Origin: CAZEAC01 sp964510065
Lineage (GTDB): Bacteria; Bdellovibrionota_C; UBA2361; CAIXSY01
Direction of reading: 5' to 3'
Assembly: GCA_964510065.1 (NCBI GenBank)
Contig: CAZEAC010000090.1
Coordinates: forward strand, 1-18,854
Length of the DNA: 18,854 bases
The translations under genes were made by a program, and so were the position numbers. The notes under the pieces were generated by a model, which made no database searches, was not told the origin of the DNA, and saw nothing but the letters and a program-made list of their open reading frames with translations. This document shows, piece by piece, positions 1 to 7,210 of this stretch (position 1 is the stretch's first letter; every line of letters begins with the position of its first letter).

Positions 1-548
1 GCCTAGTCGCGAGTGCTCGCAAGCCTGGTAGGCTTGCTCCGCGCTCGCTCCGGCGGCCGCCTCGCATTTTAATGCGACTTGGGTCTCTCGCGACGGAAAA
101 AAGTTCATAACACGCTCTGCTAGCAGATTAGCCCGAACGGATACTATGAGAGAGACGAGCTGTCATTTTTGTGAGTCGCATCAACATATTACGAATTCTT
201 AAAAAAAAATGAAGCAGATCTGCTTAAGATCAGGAGATGTGTTTAAGAGTTATGCCTACGGTGTTTCCGGGATGACTGGAAAACACAAGGAGGGATGGGT
301 GGCAGGTACTTTAGTGGAAGATTTCTTGGGAGGGAAGATTCTGCGGGTATGAATCCCCTTGTGAGTAGGTAACTTCAGGTTGAATCGTGTGCCCCAGTGA
401 TGAGCATCCGGATGATGCTCCGAAGCGCCAAGGAGGCGCGGGTCCTTTTCGCTTTGTCTGAGAGCAAGATTGCGTTTCAGCGAAGCGAAGGTGGATTTTA
501 AGAGTCAGCCTGACAAGTCTCCATTCTCCCCTTTAAGTCAACACATCG
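1..548. other. Gene-poor, hairpin-rich left-edge region; candidate untranslated RNA
   Basis: No convincing protein gene was found here apart from a weak 47-codon ORF (209-352). The stretch is dense in perfect inverted repeats: GTCGCGAG at 6-13 with CTCGCGAC at 87-94; AAGCCT/AGGCTT at 21-35; CGCATT/AATGCG at 63-76; palindromes at 116-127 and 212-225; GTGTTTCC/GGAAAACAC at 261-286 (one bulge); GAGCATC/GATGCTC at 402-420. A longer stem pairs 448-456 with 481-489 (one G-U), continued by CTGA 458-461 with TCAG 477-480. The stretch runs into a strong intrinsic terminator at 549-575. A transcript ending there would be highly folded. I looked for RNase P, tmRNA, SRP RNA and 6S signatures by eye and recognised none. 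It could equally be the 3' untranslated tail of a gene left of the window. Confidence 0.4.
209..352 (+). CDS. Possible 47-aa ORF, maybe a decayed fragment
   Basis: An ATG after a run of nine A opens a 47-codon frame ending at TGA 350-352. No Shine-Dalgarno sequence is visible. The second half reads like a globular protein, with EGWVAGTLVEDFLGGKILRV at the C-terminus. From memory this weakly resembles the GQC..TAL..QD..GGEIL core of YunG-like proteins, but the cysteine of that core is missing and the frame stops where the family continues. It also overlaps the structured region that ends at the 549-575 terminator. I treat it as either a chance frame or a degraded remnant. It is listed because it would be missed by a 60-aa cutoff. 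Confidence 0.2.
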   Translation: MKQICLRSGDVFKSYAYGVSGMTGKHKEGWVAGTLVEDFLGGKILRV

Positions 549-580
549 CCCCCACTCGAAAGAGTGGGGGTTTTTATTTT
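549..580 (+). terminator. Strong intrinsic terminator
   Basis: CCCCCACTC (549-557), loop GAAA, then GAGTGGGGG (562-570): a perfect 9-bp GC-rich stem with a GNRA-type tetraloop, followed at once by TTTTTATTTT. This is a textbook rho-independent terminator for plus-strand transcription from the left. It isolates the transporter gene at 648 from anything upstream. Confidence 0.85.
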
Positions 581-598
581 TCGCCTGCGGCGAAAAAT
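576..598. repeat. Second perfect hairpin next to the terminator
   Basis: ATTTTTCGCC (576-585), TGC, GGCGAAAAAT (589-598) form a perfect 10-bp stem with a 3-nt loop. It begins inside the T-tract of the terminator at 549-580, so the two structures compete for the same bases. No T-run follows on either strand, so it is not itself a canonical terminator. Confidence 0.6.
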
Positions 599-647
599 AT
601 CCTCCGTAGCCTTGGCGAAGCAGGATGGTTAAGCTACCGCTATATTC

Positions 648-1568
648 ATGTCCGCCCACACCTCAAAAAATCTTGCAATCCTGGCCTGTGTGCTTTCAAC
701 GATTCTTTCAAGCATCGCCTGGATAACCGAACAGGAAGCTGTACTAGCGCTTACTCCACTTGTCGTGACTGGGTACTCAATGCTGTTCGGTGCCGTAATT
801 CTTCTTGGAATGGCGCGTTGGCAGGGGCCTATTCCCAGGCCAGCAGAATTAATGAAGTTCAAGCGTGAGTTTTTTTTGCTGACAGTTTGGAGAAGTCTAT
901 TAGGTCAGCTCTTCTTGGTATATGCGCTGCTTTACACTCTTTCTAGTAAAGTAATGTTTCTTACTAAGATTGAGCCCTACTTGATTGTCTTGTGGTTTTG
1001 GCTTTTTAAAGGGGAAAAGCTGCGCGGCGATCAGCTGTTTCTCCTTGCCCTGCATATTGGCGGAGCGGTGCTGCTTTCGACTGGTGGCGATCTTAACTTT
1101 CAGGCTGATCAGCTCGGAGACTTGCTGGTAATACTCGGAGTTGCTTCGAACTCGCTTTCTTATGGTCCGGCACAGGAGCTGACGCACAAATTCGGATCGA
1201 CCGTTACTTCTGGCGTTGCCCTGCTCATCGGCGCGATAATAATGCTGCCTGTCGCGATACTTTTTGCGCCGAGTCCATTTCGAGCTGATCCACAGACCCT
1301 TCACGGGTGGTATTATCTGATTATTACCGTGCTTCTTTTCTATGTATTAAGTACGGTGTTTTGGTACTACTCGCTAAAAGGACTAAAAGCTTGGCTTTCC
1401 TCGGCGCTCCGATGCATTGGCCCAGTGGTCGCGGCGCCGATTGCCTGGCTCGTGTATAATAAGCCACTTACCTGGCTACAAGCGATCGGCGCGATTGTAG
1501 TCATCGTCACGTCGGCGCTTATGATTCGCGAAAAGAAAATGAAAAAAGCAGCGGGAGCCGTAGTCTAA
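648..1568 (+). CDS. EamA/DMT-family membrane transporter
   Basis: A 306-aa, very hydrophobic protein with about ten predicted membrane segments in two similar halves (roughly residues 8-148 and 155-293). That is the architecture and length of the drug/metabolite transporter (EamA, RhaT-like) superfamily of inner-membrane permeases. Features typical of the family include the first-half stretch SSKVMFLTKIEPYLIVLW and the second-half ending AIGAIVVIVTSALMIREKKM, followed by a positively charged tail. The substrate cannot be read from sequence; family members export amino acids, metabolites or drugs. The ATG at 648 is the first in frame after the terminator at 549-580; no good ribosome-binding site is visible. 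The gene ends tail to tail with the minus-strand gene at 1565, sharing 4 bp, so the two transcripts converge. Confidence 0.85.
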   Translation: MSAHTSKNLAILACVLSTILSSIAWITEQEAVLALTPLVVTGYSMLFGAVILLGMARWQGPIPRPAELMKFKREFFLLTVWRSLLGQLFLVYALLYTLSSKVMFLTKIEPYLIVLWFWLFKGEKLRGDQLFLLALHIGGAVLLSTGGDLNFQADQLGDLLVILGVASNSLSYGPAQELTHKFGSTVTSGVALLIGAIIMLPVAILFAPSPFRADPQTLHGWYYLIITVLLFYVLSTVFWYYSLKGLKAWLSSALRCIGPVVAAPIAWLVYNKPLTWLQAIGAIVVIVTSALMIREKKMKKAAGAVV

Positions 1569-1861
1569 GATTTCTTTGCGCTTCCGTGCCACTTCTCCCA
1601 ATGCCTCCGCACGAAGGGGAGTGGAAATGTCGAGAGGAAAAAACCAGTAGTAGGTACAAGCGCATCGACATAGGGCTGCGCCGATCCAATCATGCTGAAT
1701 ACAAGCAGCATGGTGACATAGGTTACAAATGTCACCGAAACTAGTCGCGCTCGGCTTGTCTCCCAAGATTTATGGCTTTCTACCCGGCGATTCCGCTCCT
1801 GAATCGCATGGAGCTCAGTTTCAAGCGCTACGATACGGGAGTTCAATTCGTGATAGTTCAT
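1565..1861 (-). CDS. Small coiled-coil inner-membrane protein, conserved hypothetical
   Basis: A 98-aa protein. The N-terminal ~35 residues form an amphipathic helix or coiled coil (RIVALETELHAIQERNRRVE), followed by the stretch ESHKSWETS and two hydrophobic segments (about 42-60 and 67-85, the latter with ALVPTTGFFLSTFPLPF). I recognise this layout from small, widespread hypothetical membrane proteins with the pattern 'ALE.E...I..RN.RVE..KAWETS ... NALVP..GF.LST..LPF'; no function is known to me. The frame is open 27 codons upstream, but ATG 1861 is preferred because AAAGGGG lies just before it and the family homology begins there. It follows the gene ending at 1896 by 34 bp and may be the last gene of that transcript. 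It is convergent with the transporter ending at 1568. Confidence 0.75.
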   Translation of the reverse strand: MNYHELNSRIVALETELHAIQERNRRVESHKSWETSRARLVSVTFVTYVTMLLVFSMIGSAQPYVDALVPTTGFFLSTFPLPFVRRHWEKWHGSAKKS

Positions 1862-1895
1862 AGCCCCTTTGTTACAATCTCGTTCATGGGCTGCC

Positions 1896-2927
1896 TTAGA
1901 GCCCTTGCCAAGTTCTTTGTGCGCCACCCTGAAGCTTCTCATACTGCTGCCACTGCTTGGCAGTCAGCAATTGTTCAAGCGCTCGACGATATTCAGCGGT
2001 AACTTCACGCATGGCATCGGATTGCGCCAACGTTCCGCTCGCCATCAATTCTTGGTAACGACTAAAAGCGTCGGACTGAAGCGAAGAAAGCTCACCGGCC
2101 TGTGTATCACTTAAGCCGAGACTATTTTGATAATACTGCACCGCGCGCCGCCGCTCGTTTTCAGTCGCCTGCCGAAGCACTTTAAACTGTTCTCCCTGAA
2201 TATAACGGTCTCCGCTCAAAGCGTTTTCGAGAAGCCGCGCTTGACTCTCGCTCACCCGAGTTCGCAGGTAGTTTTTTATGTAGTGACGCAGCTCAGGAAA
2301 CGAGAGTCCCGCATTGGTCGCAAGGTGTAGCTCGTTAAGGATCTCTGTTCGAAATTCAGTACTAAATTCACCTGCCGAAATCGCCTGGGCCAAGCTCTGT
2401 TCAAAGAGGAGCTGCGCTCGCTGTTCGCCGAGCTTCGACTCGATACTTCTATAGCTCGCCGCCACTTCTGCACCGACGATGGCTTCAAAGGGCTCAATTT
2501 CAGCACGTAGAGCTTGAAGTGATTCGGGAGAGCCACGAAACGCGCTAAGTGCTATGCGTTGACGAAAATGGTGTTCAAGTCTGATGCGCTGCTGCTCACT
2601 TAGCTCAACCATGAGCGCCACGCCACGAATCTTCTCGGCGACCGCGTAGGAGATGGTTTGTTCGGCGGAGGCCTCAGCAGAATCGTTCCGCGCTGCCATT
2701 TCTTGACCGGACGCGCCGGCGGCCTCATGGAGAGAGCGCACCTTTTGCGCTGACGTATCGACCTTTTCCAGTAAACTTTTCGCGGCCGAAGCTCTTCCCT
2801 TAGGAGAGTAGTCCTTCGTAATGACTGCGAGACTCACAATCAGTCCAATGCTTACAGTGGTTGCAGCTACAGCTATAAGCTTACTTGCCCGCAACGGGAA
2901 GTTTTTTTGCTTCTGAAAGTAGTACAT
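1896..2927 (-). CDS. Membrane-anchored alpha-helical protein with repeated LTxxQ-like motifs
   Basis: A 343-aa protein with a short positive N-terminus, one membrane segment (about residues 13-36) and then a long, helical, charged domain expected to lie in the periplasm. The domain carries recurring Leu-Ser/Thr-x-x-Gln-like steps: LSEQQRIRLE, LGEQRAQLL, VSESQARLLE, LSDTQAGELS and LTAKQWQQYEKLQ. These resemble the LTxxQ signature of the Spy/CpxP periplasmic chaperone and stress-sensor family, though that family is usually shorter (about 160 aa) and has two motifs. The assignment is inference. The ATG at 2927 overlaps the end of the preceding gene (stop at 2881) by 47 bp in another frame; a TTG after codon 11 would remove most of the overlap but lacks a ribosome-binding site. 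Tight overlap implies cotranscription and probably coupled translation with that gene. Confidence 0.75.
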   Translation of the reverse strand: MYYFQKQKNFPLRASKLIAVAATTVSIGLIVSLAVITKDYSPKGRASAAKSLLEKVDTSAQKVRSLHEAAGASGQEMAARNDSAEASAEQTISYAVAEKIRGVALMVELSEQQRIRLEHHFRQRIALSAFRGSPESLQALRAEIEPFEAIVGAEVAASYRSIESKLGEQRAQLLFEQSLAQAISAGEFSTEFRTEILNELHLATNAGLSFPELRHYIKNYLRTRVSESQARLLENALSGDRYIQGEQFKVLRQATENERRRAVQYYQNSLGLSDTQAGELSSLQSDAFSRYQELMASGTLAQSDAMREVTAEYRRALEQLLTAKQWQQYEKLQGGAQRTWQGL

Positions 2928-3666
2928 TGAAGCCGTATACCCTGTTGGTTACATGCTCGGCAGTGAGCTTTTTCTTTCCGAGTCCAACAACCAGCCGGCC
3001 CATATTATCGATAGCCGCTGGAAGATTTTCGCTTCCCTGCCGAAGCTGCCTCGCCACCGCATATGCCTTTGCGCCAGTCGTTGCCCCAAGATTTGTGTAT
3101 TGAAAGGGCTCAAACCGGTGCTTCAGTACCTCAGCACGTTCCAATTGTGCAGCAGTTGCTCGCGCCCCTGGTCCAAGGATTGTGCCGTCTTCAAGAGTCA
3201 CAATTCTATCTAGGCCAGTGCGATCGGCGCGTGTTGCCATCTGGTTTGTAAAGCTTGTACGTACATTTTCTTCGAAAGCTTTACATGAAGCAGCAAAAGC
3301 AGATGCCGCGCTCATCGCAGTGTCCTTATTAAATGGGGTCGCGGAAGTGAGCGGTAATGTACTATTTCTTAGACTTGCGTACTGAGTGCTCAAAATCTCA
3401 AGATCCTGGAAATACCGAGCAGGGTCTTGCAAATAGGCGCCTCGAATAAGAGTGACTCCCGGTGAGACAGGCGCGGTTGGTGTTCTGCTCACGGTAAGCG
3501 GGGCTTGAGCACCATCACCGCCGGCACGAGATTCGCTTGAAAAACTGCTAATGAAAAATCCTGCAAGTCCCAGTGATGCCAAGCCACCTGCAATTCCGAT
3601 GGTTTTTGCTTTTGGGGAAAATGACGCGACAGGTACTCGAGAAAAGTGTAAAGGCTGATTACTCAT
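2881..3666 (-). CDS. Membrane-anchored periplasmic protein, unrecognised
   Basis: A 261-aa protein I do not recognise. A single hydrophobic segment at about residues 20-40 (TIGIAGGLASLGLAGFFIS) follows a basic N-terminus, predicting an anchor with the rest outside the membrane. A Pro/Ser/Thr-rich linker (about 55-72) leads to a mixed helical domain. One cysteine lies in the body (AASCKAFEE). The frame is open 14 codons further upstream, but ATG 3666 is chosen because GGAGG sits 7 nt before it. The gene lies downstream of the Cys-rich secreted protein (3785) and overlaps the next gene by 47 bp, so it is likely one unit with the LTxxQ-like protein. The shared anchor-plus-periplasmic-domain topology suggests the two act together at the envelope; that is inference. 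Confidence 0.75.
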   Translation of the reverse strand: MSNQPLHFSRVPVASFSPKAKTIGIAGGLASLGLAGFFISSFSSESRAGGDGAQAPLTVSRTPTAPVSPGVTLIRGAYLQDPARYFQDLEILSTQYASLRNSTLPLTSATPFNKDTAMSAASAFAASCKAFEENVRTSFTNQMATRADRTGLDRIVTLEDGTILGPGARATAAQLERAEVLKHRFEPFQYTNLGATTGAKAYAVARQLRQGSENLPAAIDNMGRLVVGLGKKKLTAEHVTNRVYGFNVLLSEAKKLPVAGK

Positions 3667-3724
3667 TGTGAAGCCTCCAATAATTGCGCGCACACAGCAG
3701 AATTGCAAAAAATTGATTTCTGCA

Positions 3725-3757
3725 AGCTCCTCTCAAGCTAGCAGCCTGAGAGGAGCT
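3725..3757 (-). terminator. Hairpin between minus-strand genes, probable terminator or attenuator
   Basis: AGCTCCTCTCA (3725-3735) and TGAGAGGAGCT (3747-3757) form a perfect 11-bp stem with an 11-nt loop, 28 bp past the stop of the minus-strand gene at 3785. Reading the minus strand, a T-rich stretch (ATTTTTT) follows about a dozen bases later, so termination may be partial and let some transcription reach the genes at 3666 and below. Confidence 0.5.
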
Positions 3758-3784
3758 AATTTCATTTAAGCGAACTTAAAGCCG

Positions 3785-4477
3785 TTACTGAATGTCCGGT
3801 TCGCAAGCAGCGTTACACCCCTTAATGCAGGCATCACGTTGCCAGGTGGAGTAATCGCCGGAATCCCATTTGTCATTACAACCATCGTGACACCCGTTGT
3901 AGGGCTGGTCACACACCGGAGTTCTTCCAGCTTCATCGCACTCTGCATCAGCGAAATCAACTGCATCACAAGACGCCTTACAAGCATCCTCCGAGCTCTG
4001 AAGAATAGTTTCGTCTTCGCAGTATTTATAACAGTCATCCTTATTCTTACCGCCTCCTGGACCAGGATCTCCTGCAGCAGCAGCCGCAGCAATTGGTGCA
4101 GCAGCCGCAGCCATGATGCAGGGTTCGCTACAAGCAGCAGCCGCAGCTTGGCAGCCGGACAGCGGGCAGGTTGGGCCGCCATCCGAGTCGTCCGAACCAT
4201 CATCTCCTGTAGGTGTCGCCGGGTCAGTGCATGTTGGCGTTGCGGTCGGGCTTGAAGTCGGGGTCGCCGTAGGCGTCGCGGTGGGCGTTGAAGTAGGCGT
4301 TGCCGTTGGAGTTGGCGTAGGAGTTGGTGGCTTGGTAGTCGAAGTTGAGGAACTGGTCGTTGTTGTTGTGGTGGTCGCCGCAAAAGCAAGGCTTCCGATA
4401 AAATTGCTTCCAATGAAGCCGCAAAGCGCAAGACACGCTATATATTTCTTTACAGTAAATAAATTTTTTGTGGACAT
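3785..4477 (-). CDS. Secreted Thr/Pro-rich, Cys-rich protein with paired CX3C motifs
   Basis: A 230-aa protein with a Sec signal peptide (basic VKKY then a hydrophobic core, cleavage probably near SLAFA-A at residue 33-34). The mature part has a Thr/Ser run (35-48), a Pro-Thr repeat linker (50-90), an acidic Asp/Gly/Ser patch (91-101), an Ala-rich segment (111-135) and a Cys-rich C-terminal region. There are 16 cysteines after the signal peptide, an even number. Four CX3C pairs form two twin sets: C149/C153 with C166/C170 (12-residue gap) and C196/C200 with C217/C221 (16-residue gap). That spacing is the disulfide-stapled helical hairpin pattern. No homologue is recognised. AAGG precedes ATG 4477 by 9 nt. 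The longer overlapping frame at 3766-4431 is a shadow made of Arg/Leu from the TP-repeat codons. Confidence 0.8.
   Translation of the reverse strand: MSTKNLFTVKKYIACLALCGFIGSNFIGSLAFAATTTTTTTSSSTSTTKPPTPTPTPTATPTSTPTATPTATPTSSPTATPTCTDPATPTGDDGSDDSDGGPTCPLSGCQAAAAACSEPCIMAAAAAPIAAAAAAGDPGPGGGKNKDDCYKYCEDETILQSSEDACKASCDAVDFADAECDEAGRTPVCDQPYNGCHDGCNDKWDSGDYSTWQRDACIKGCNAACEPDIQ
4208..4330 (-). repeat. Pro-Thr/Ala-Thr coding repeat tract
   Basis: Codons 50-90 of the secreted protein form a low-complexity tract of PT, PTAT and PTST units, visible on the plus strand as repeated GTNGGNGT-like hexamers. Such tracts usually act as extended, possibly glycosylated linkers. The near-identical hexamers make it prone to length change by slippage. 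Confidence 0.7.
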
Positions 4478-4493
4478 GACTAATTACCTTAAT

Positions 4494-4522
4494 AATTTAA
4501 CTAGAGATAATTTTATAGACAA
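4494..4522 (-). promoter_or_regulatory. Candidate promoter for the Cys-rich secreted protein
   Basis: On the minus strand TTGTCT (complement of 4517-4522) and TAAATT (complement of 4494-4499) are separated by exactly 17 nt and lie just upstream of the ATG at 4477, in an AT-rich stretch. This fits a sigma-70-type promoter with a weak -10; it is a prediction from sequence only. Confidence 0.3.
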
Positions 4523-4802
4523 CTTGGCTTAATGATTCTGTTGCAGAATCGTGAACAACAATCGATTGAGGCCTAGATCACTACAAGTAACTGCAATTAG
4601 TGAAGCGACTCAATTTCAACCAAAACTTTTGAAGGCAAAGCCGCACCGCAATTCGTAGAATTCAGGCAGCAGTCCTCAAAAAACCAACATTCGACATTTA
4701 GATTATCCTTAGATATATCTCACCGCCTGCTACGCTAGTCAAGTGATCTTACGCGCTTCCAGGGCGCGGCCAACCCGGTGCTACCGAGGGTAAGAAGAGC
4801 CG
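4523..4802. other. Intergenic region between helicase and secreted-protein genes
   Basis: No gene is seen. The one clear structure is a perfect 7-bp hairpin, GATTCTG (4534-4540), loop TTG, CAGAATC (4544-4550). It lies upstream of the candidate promoter for the gene at 4477, where it could be an operator half-site pair. No convincing terminator was found after the helicase stop at 4803. Confidence 0.5.
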
Positions 4803-7007
4803 CTAGCTCCCGAGTTTCCTTCGAATTCTCTCGCGAAGTCTCGTGCAGCGTTTTGCGGTTGATGCGCGCTTACAAGCAATTTGCAATGACCGCTTTGAAC
4901 CCACCACTATTAGTAGCTTCTTGGCGCGAGTAATTGCCGTGTAAATGAGCTGCCTTTCGAGAAGCGCGTAATGTGACTCGTGGAGCGTCAGCACTACGCA
5001 GGGAATCTCCGAGCCCTGGGAGCGGTGCACCGTGACCGCATACGCGAGTGCGAGCTGACGCATCTCGGCCTCGTTATATTTTACGAGTCTCCCATCCCAC
5101 ATCTCGACAAGAAGAGTCTTGGTGCGCCTATCGACACCAAAAATCTGACCAACGTCACCGTTAAACACCCCAACCGGATCAATCTGATAATTGTTAACTC
5201 TTTGGCATACGCGGTCGCCGACACGAAAAATTGTTTCACCGACCATTATCTCTTGCTCAGAATCGAGCTCGGGATTTAGTTTTGCCTGAAGTCTTTGATT
5301 GAGTGCCAACGTCCCGAGCGGACCACGGTTCGTTGGGGTAAGCACGCTGATATCTTTAGTCTCGAAGCCGAATTTCTTTCCAATTTGATCGGCAACAAGG
5401 CTTTCAACAAGTAGTCCTGCTTCCGCAGCATCTCTTTTCTCTAGAAAATAGGCATCAGCTTTGGTCTTGCCGTCAGGCGCGGGGATTTCCGGGACGAGCC
5501 CTGCGTTTACTGCGTGCGCAATCGCATTAATCGACGATTCTCCAGACCTCCGGAAGAGTTGAGACAAACTGATTGTGGTCAGTTCATGGAGTGACAGTAA
5601 ATCGCCAAACACCCGCCCGGGGCCGACGGAAGGTAGTTGATCCTTGTCACCAACCAAAATTACCCGTGCATCAGGAGGTACAGCTGCAAAAAGATCCTCG
5701 GCAAGCTGCAGATCAATCATTGATGCTTCATCGATAATGAGCGCGTCAATTGGCAAAGGATCATGGAGCCCATGAACAAACTGTCCATCGCTTGGATTAA
5801 ACTTCAATAGACGATGAATCGTGCTCGCTGGAAGTTCGCAGACCTGTGCCATACGCTGCGCCGCGCGGCCGGTCGGCGCGGCAAGCGCGAGCCGTAGCCG
5901 TGACTCTTTAAATAGTTTGGCAAGCGCTCTAATAATTGTAGTCTTTCCGCAGCCCGGTCCGCCGGTGATAAGCAAAAATGACTTTGTAGCGGCGGCAAGC
6001 ACTGCGTCGCGTTGCTCACGCGAGAAATGTACCTGAAGCCCTTCTTCTGCTTGCGCAAGAACTCGATCGACGGTTTCAGGTGCGATCTCTTTTTTGCAGG
6101 GCGTTCCCACCCGTGCAGCGACAAACGAGGCGACAAACTCCTCCGCTTGATATAGCTGACGCAGATAGATCGCTTCGTTATCTTCGATACATAGCTCTTC
6201 ATCGACAAGCTCGTGAAGCGGAGTTTCTAGGTCAATTGATTCGCCGAGTTCGAGAAGCATCTGCGCGCGCTGAAAGAGCTGCTCTTTACTTAAAAAACAA
6301 TGGCCCTCGTCGAGCGCTTTCTCAAGCGCGTAAAACAATCCAGCGCGAATGCGCTGTTCCGAATCCTTTTTGAGCCCAAGATTCATCGCGATCTGATCGG
6401 CGCGCAGAAAGCCGATACCGCGAATTCCGCTTGCGCGAGCAAGGATATAAGGATCCCTTGATAGAATTTCAACTGAGCGATTGCCGTAATGATCATGGAT
6501 CTTCTTGGCGAGATTTTGCGAGACATGGTGCGTGAGCAAAAATCTCAGAACTTCGCCCATACCTGCCTGAGCGCTCAAGGTGTCGATTATAAGCCGGGCC
6601 TTGCTTGGTCCCACTCCCTGAATTGCGGCGAGGCGCTCCGGCTCTCGATGAATAATAGAAATTGCCTCAGTGCCGAGGGCCTGAATAATTCGTTCGGCAG
6701 TTTTCTCGCCGACGCCCTTTATGATGCCGCTGCCTAAGTAGGCAATAAGTCCTTCGGCAGTTTCCGGTTGGGTCGCCGTCACGGTATACGCCGCAAGCTG
6801 TCGCCCAAATTTTGGATGTTCCTTGTAAATACCACGGACGACCACATGGCTACCGACCGACGTTTCGACAAAATTTCCGACGACGGTTACCTGATCAACT
6901 GAATCATCAATAGTAAGTTGAAAAACGGTGTAACCGTTTTCAGGGTTTCTGAAGGTTACTCTTCGTACGACTCCGCGAAGGACCTGTTCTGGATCTGCTG
7001 CTTCCAT
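4803..7007 (-). CDS. recD2: RecD2-type ATP-dependent DNA helicase
   Basis: A 734-aa superfamily 1B helicase of the RecD2 (RecD-like, YrrC) type, a 5'-to-3' DNA helicase acting in DNA repair without RecBC. The N-terminal OB-like part (about 8-85) carries GYTVFQL and the VVGNF region. Helix-hairpin-helix elements follow (GVGEKTAERI near 98 and IQGVGPSKARLI near 129). The ATPase core has Walker A GGPGCGKT (about 349-356), motif II IIDEAS (about 424-429), motif III GDKDQLPSVGPG (about 453-464), then TVHRSQGSE (about 659-667) and YTAITRAKK (about 689-697). All key ATPase residues are present and length is normal for the family. ATG 7007 is preferred over a TTG two codons upstream; no strong ribosome-binding site is seen. 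It stands alone between two intergenic regions. Confidence 0.93.
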   Translation of the reverse strand: MEAADPEQVLRGVVRRVTFRNPENGYTVFQLTIDDSVDQVTVVGNFVETSVGSHVVVRGIYKEHPKFGRQLAAYTVTATQPETAEGLIAYLGSGIIKGVGEKTAERIIQALGTEAISIIHREPERLAAIQGVGPSKARLIIDTLSAQAGMGEVLRFLLTHHVSQNLAKKIHDHYGNRSVEILSRDPYILARASGIRGIGFLRADQIAMNLGLKKDSEQRIRAGLFYALEKALDEGHCFLSKEQLFQRAQMLLELGESIDLETPLHELVDEELCIEDNEAIYLRQLYQAEEFVASFVAARVGTPCKKEIAPETVDRVLAQAEEGLQVHFSREQRDAVLAAATKSFLLITGGPGCGKTTIIRALAKLFKESRLRLALAAPTGRAAQRMAQVCELPASTIHRLLKFNPSDGQFVHGLHDPLPIDALIIDEASMIDLQLAEDLFAAVPPDARVILVGDKDQLPSVGPGRVFGDLLSLHELTTISLSQLFRRSGESSINAIAHAVNAGLVPEIPAPDGKTKADAYFLEKRDAAEAGLLVESLVADQIGKKFGFETKDISVLTPTNRGPLGTLALNQRLQAKLNPELDSEQEIMVGETIFRVGDRVCQRVNNYQIDPVGVFNGDVGQIFGVDRRTKTLLVEMWDGRLVKYNEAEMRQLALAYAVTVHRSQGSEIPCVVLTLHESHYALLERQLIYTAITRAKKLLIVVGSKRSLQIACKRASTAKRCTRLRERIRRKLGS

Positions 7008-7154
7008 GCGCAATGCTAATTCGAGAGAATAGAGTCGAAGTTTCGCAAATTATAGAAGAAATATAAAGCGTGAGTTAGTTCCGCCGTAAAAAGCTGCGAA
7101 AGGAAGAAATTGGATTGGTTGGGAGGGTATAAGAACCTTTGAACTGTTATCAAG

Positions 7155-7190
7155 GGGAGGGGAGCCGTGTTGGCCACGTGCTCCCCTCCC
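7155..7190. repeat. Long GC-rich hairpin between helicase and 7211 gene
   Basis: GGGAGGGGAGC (7155-7165) and GCTCCCCTCCC (7180-7190) pair over 11 bp. After a single bulged T the stem continues as CGTG/CACG (7166-7169 / 7175-7178) around a 5-nt loop. It lies 20 bp past the stop of the minus-strand gene at 7211. No T-tract follows on either strand, so it is not a canonical intrinsic terminator. It may stabilise the 3' end of that mRNA or block read-through into recD2. Confidence 0.55.
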
Positions 7191-7210
7191 TAATCGCTAC
7201 GAGAATTACG

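Noticed and set aside
470..868. Plus-strand frame across the terminator
   Set aside because: It runs through the intrinsic terminator at 549-580 and overlaps the transporter gene in another frame.
4208..4330. CRISPR or DNA-level tandem repeat array
   Set aside because: The short hexamer repetition is explained by Pro-Thr codons inside a coding sequence.
3766..4431. Long minus-strand frame (221 codons, Arg/Leu/Gln-rich)
   Set aside because: It is a frame-shifted reading of the PT-repeat and Ala-rich codons of the 3785-4477 gene, which has the signal peptide, ribosome-binding site and sensible composition.
7155..7190. Intrinsic terminator for the 7211-7663 gene
   Set aside because: The stem is strong but there is no T-tract on either strand; kept only as a hairpin.
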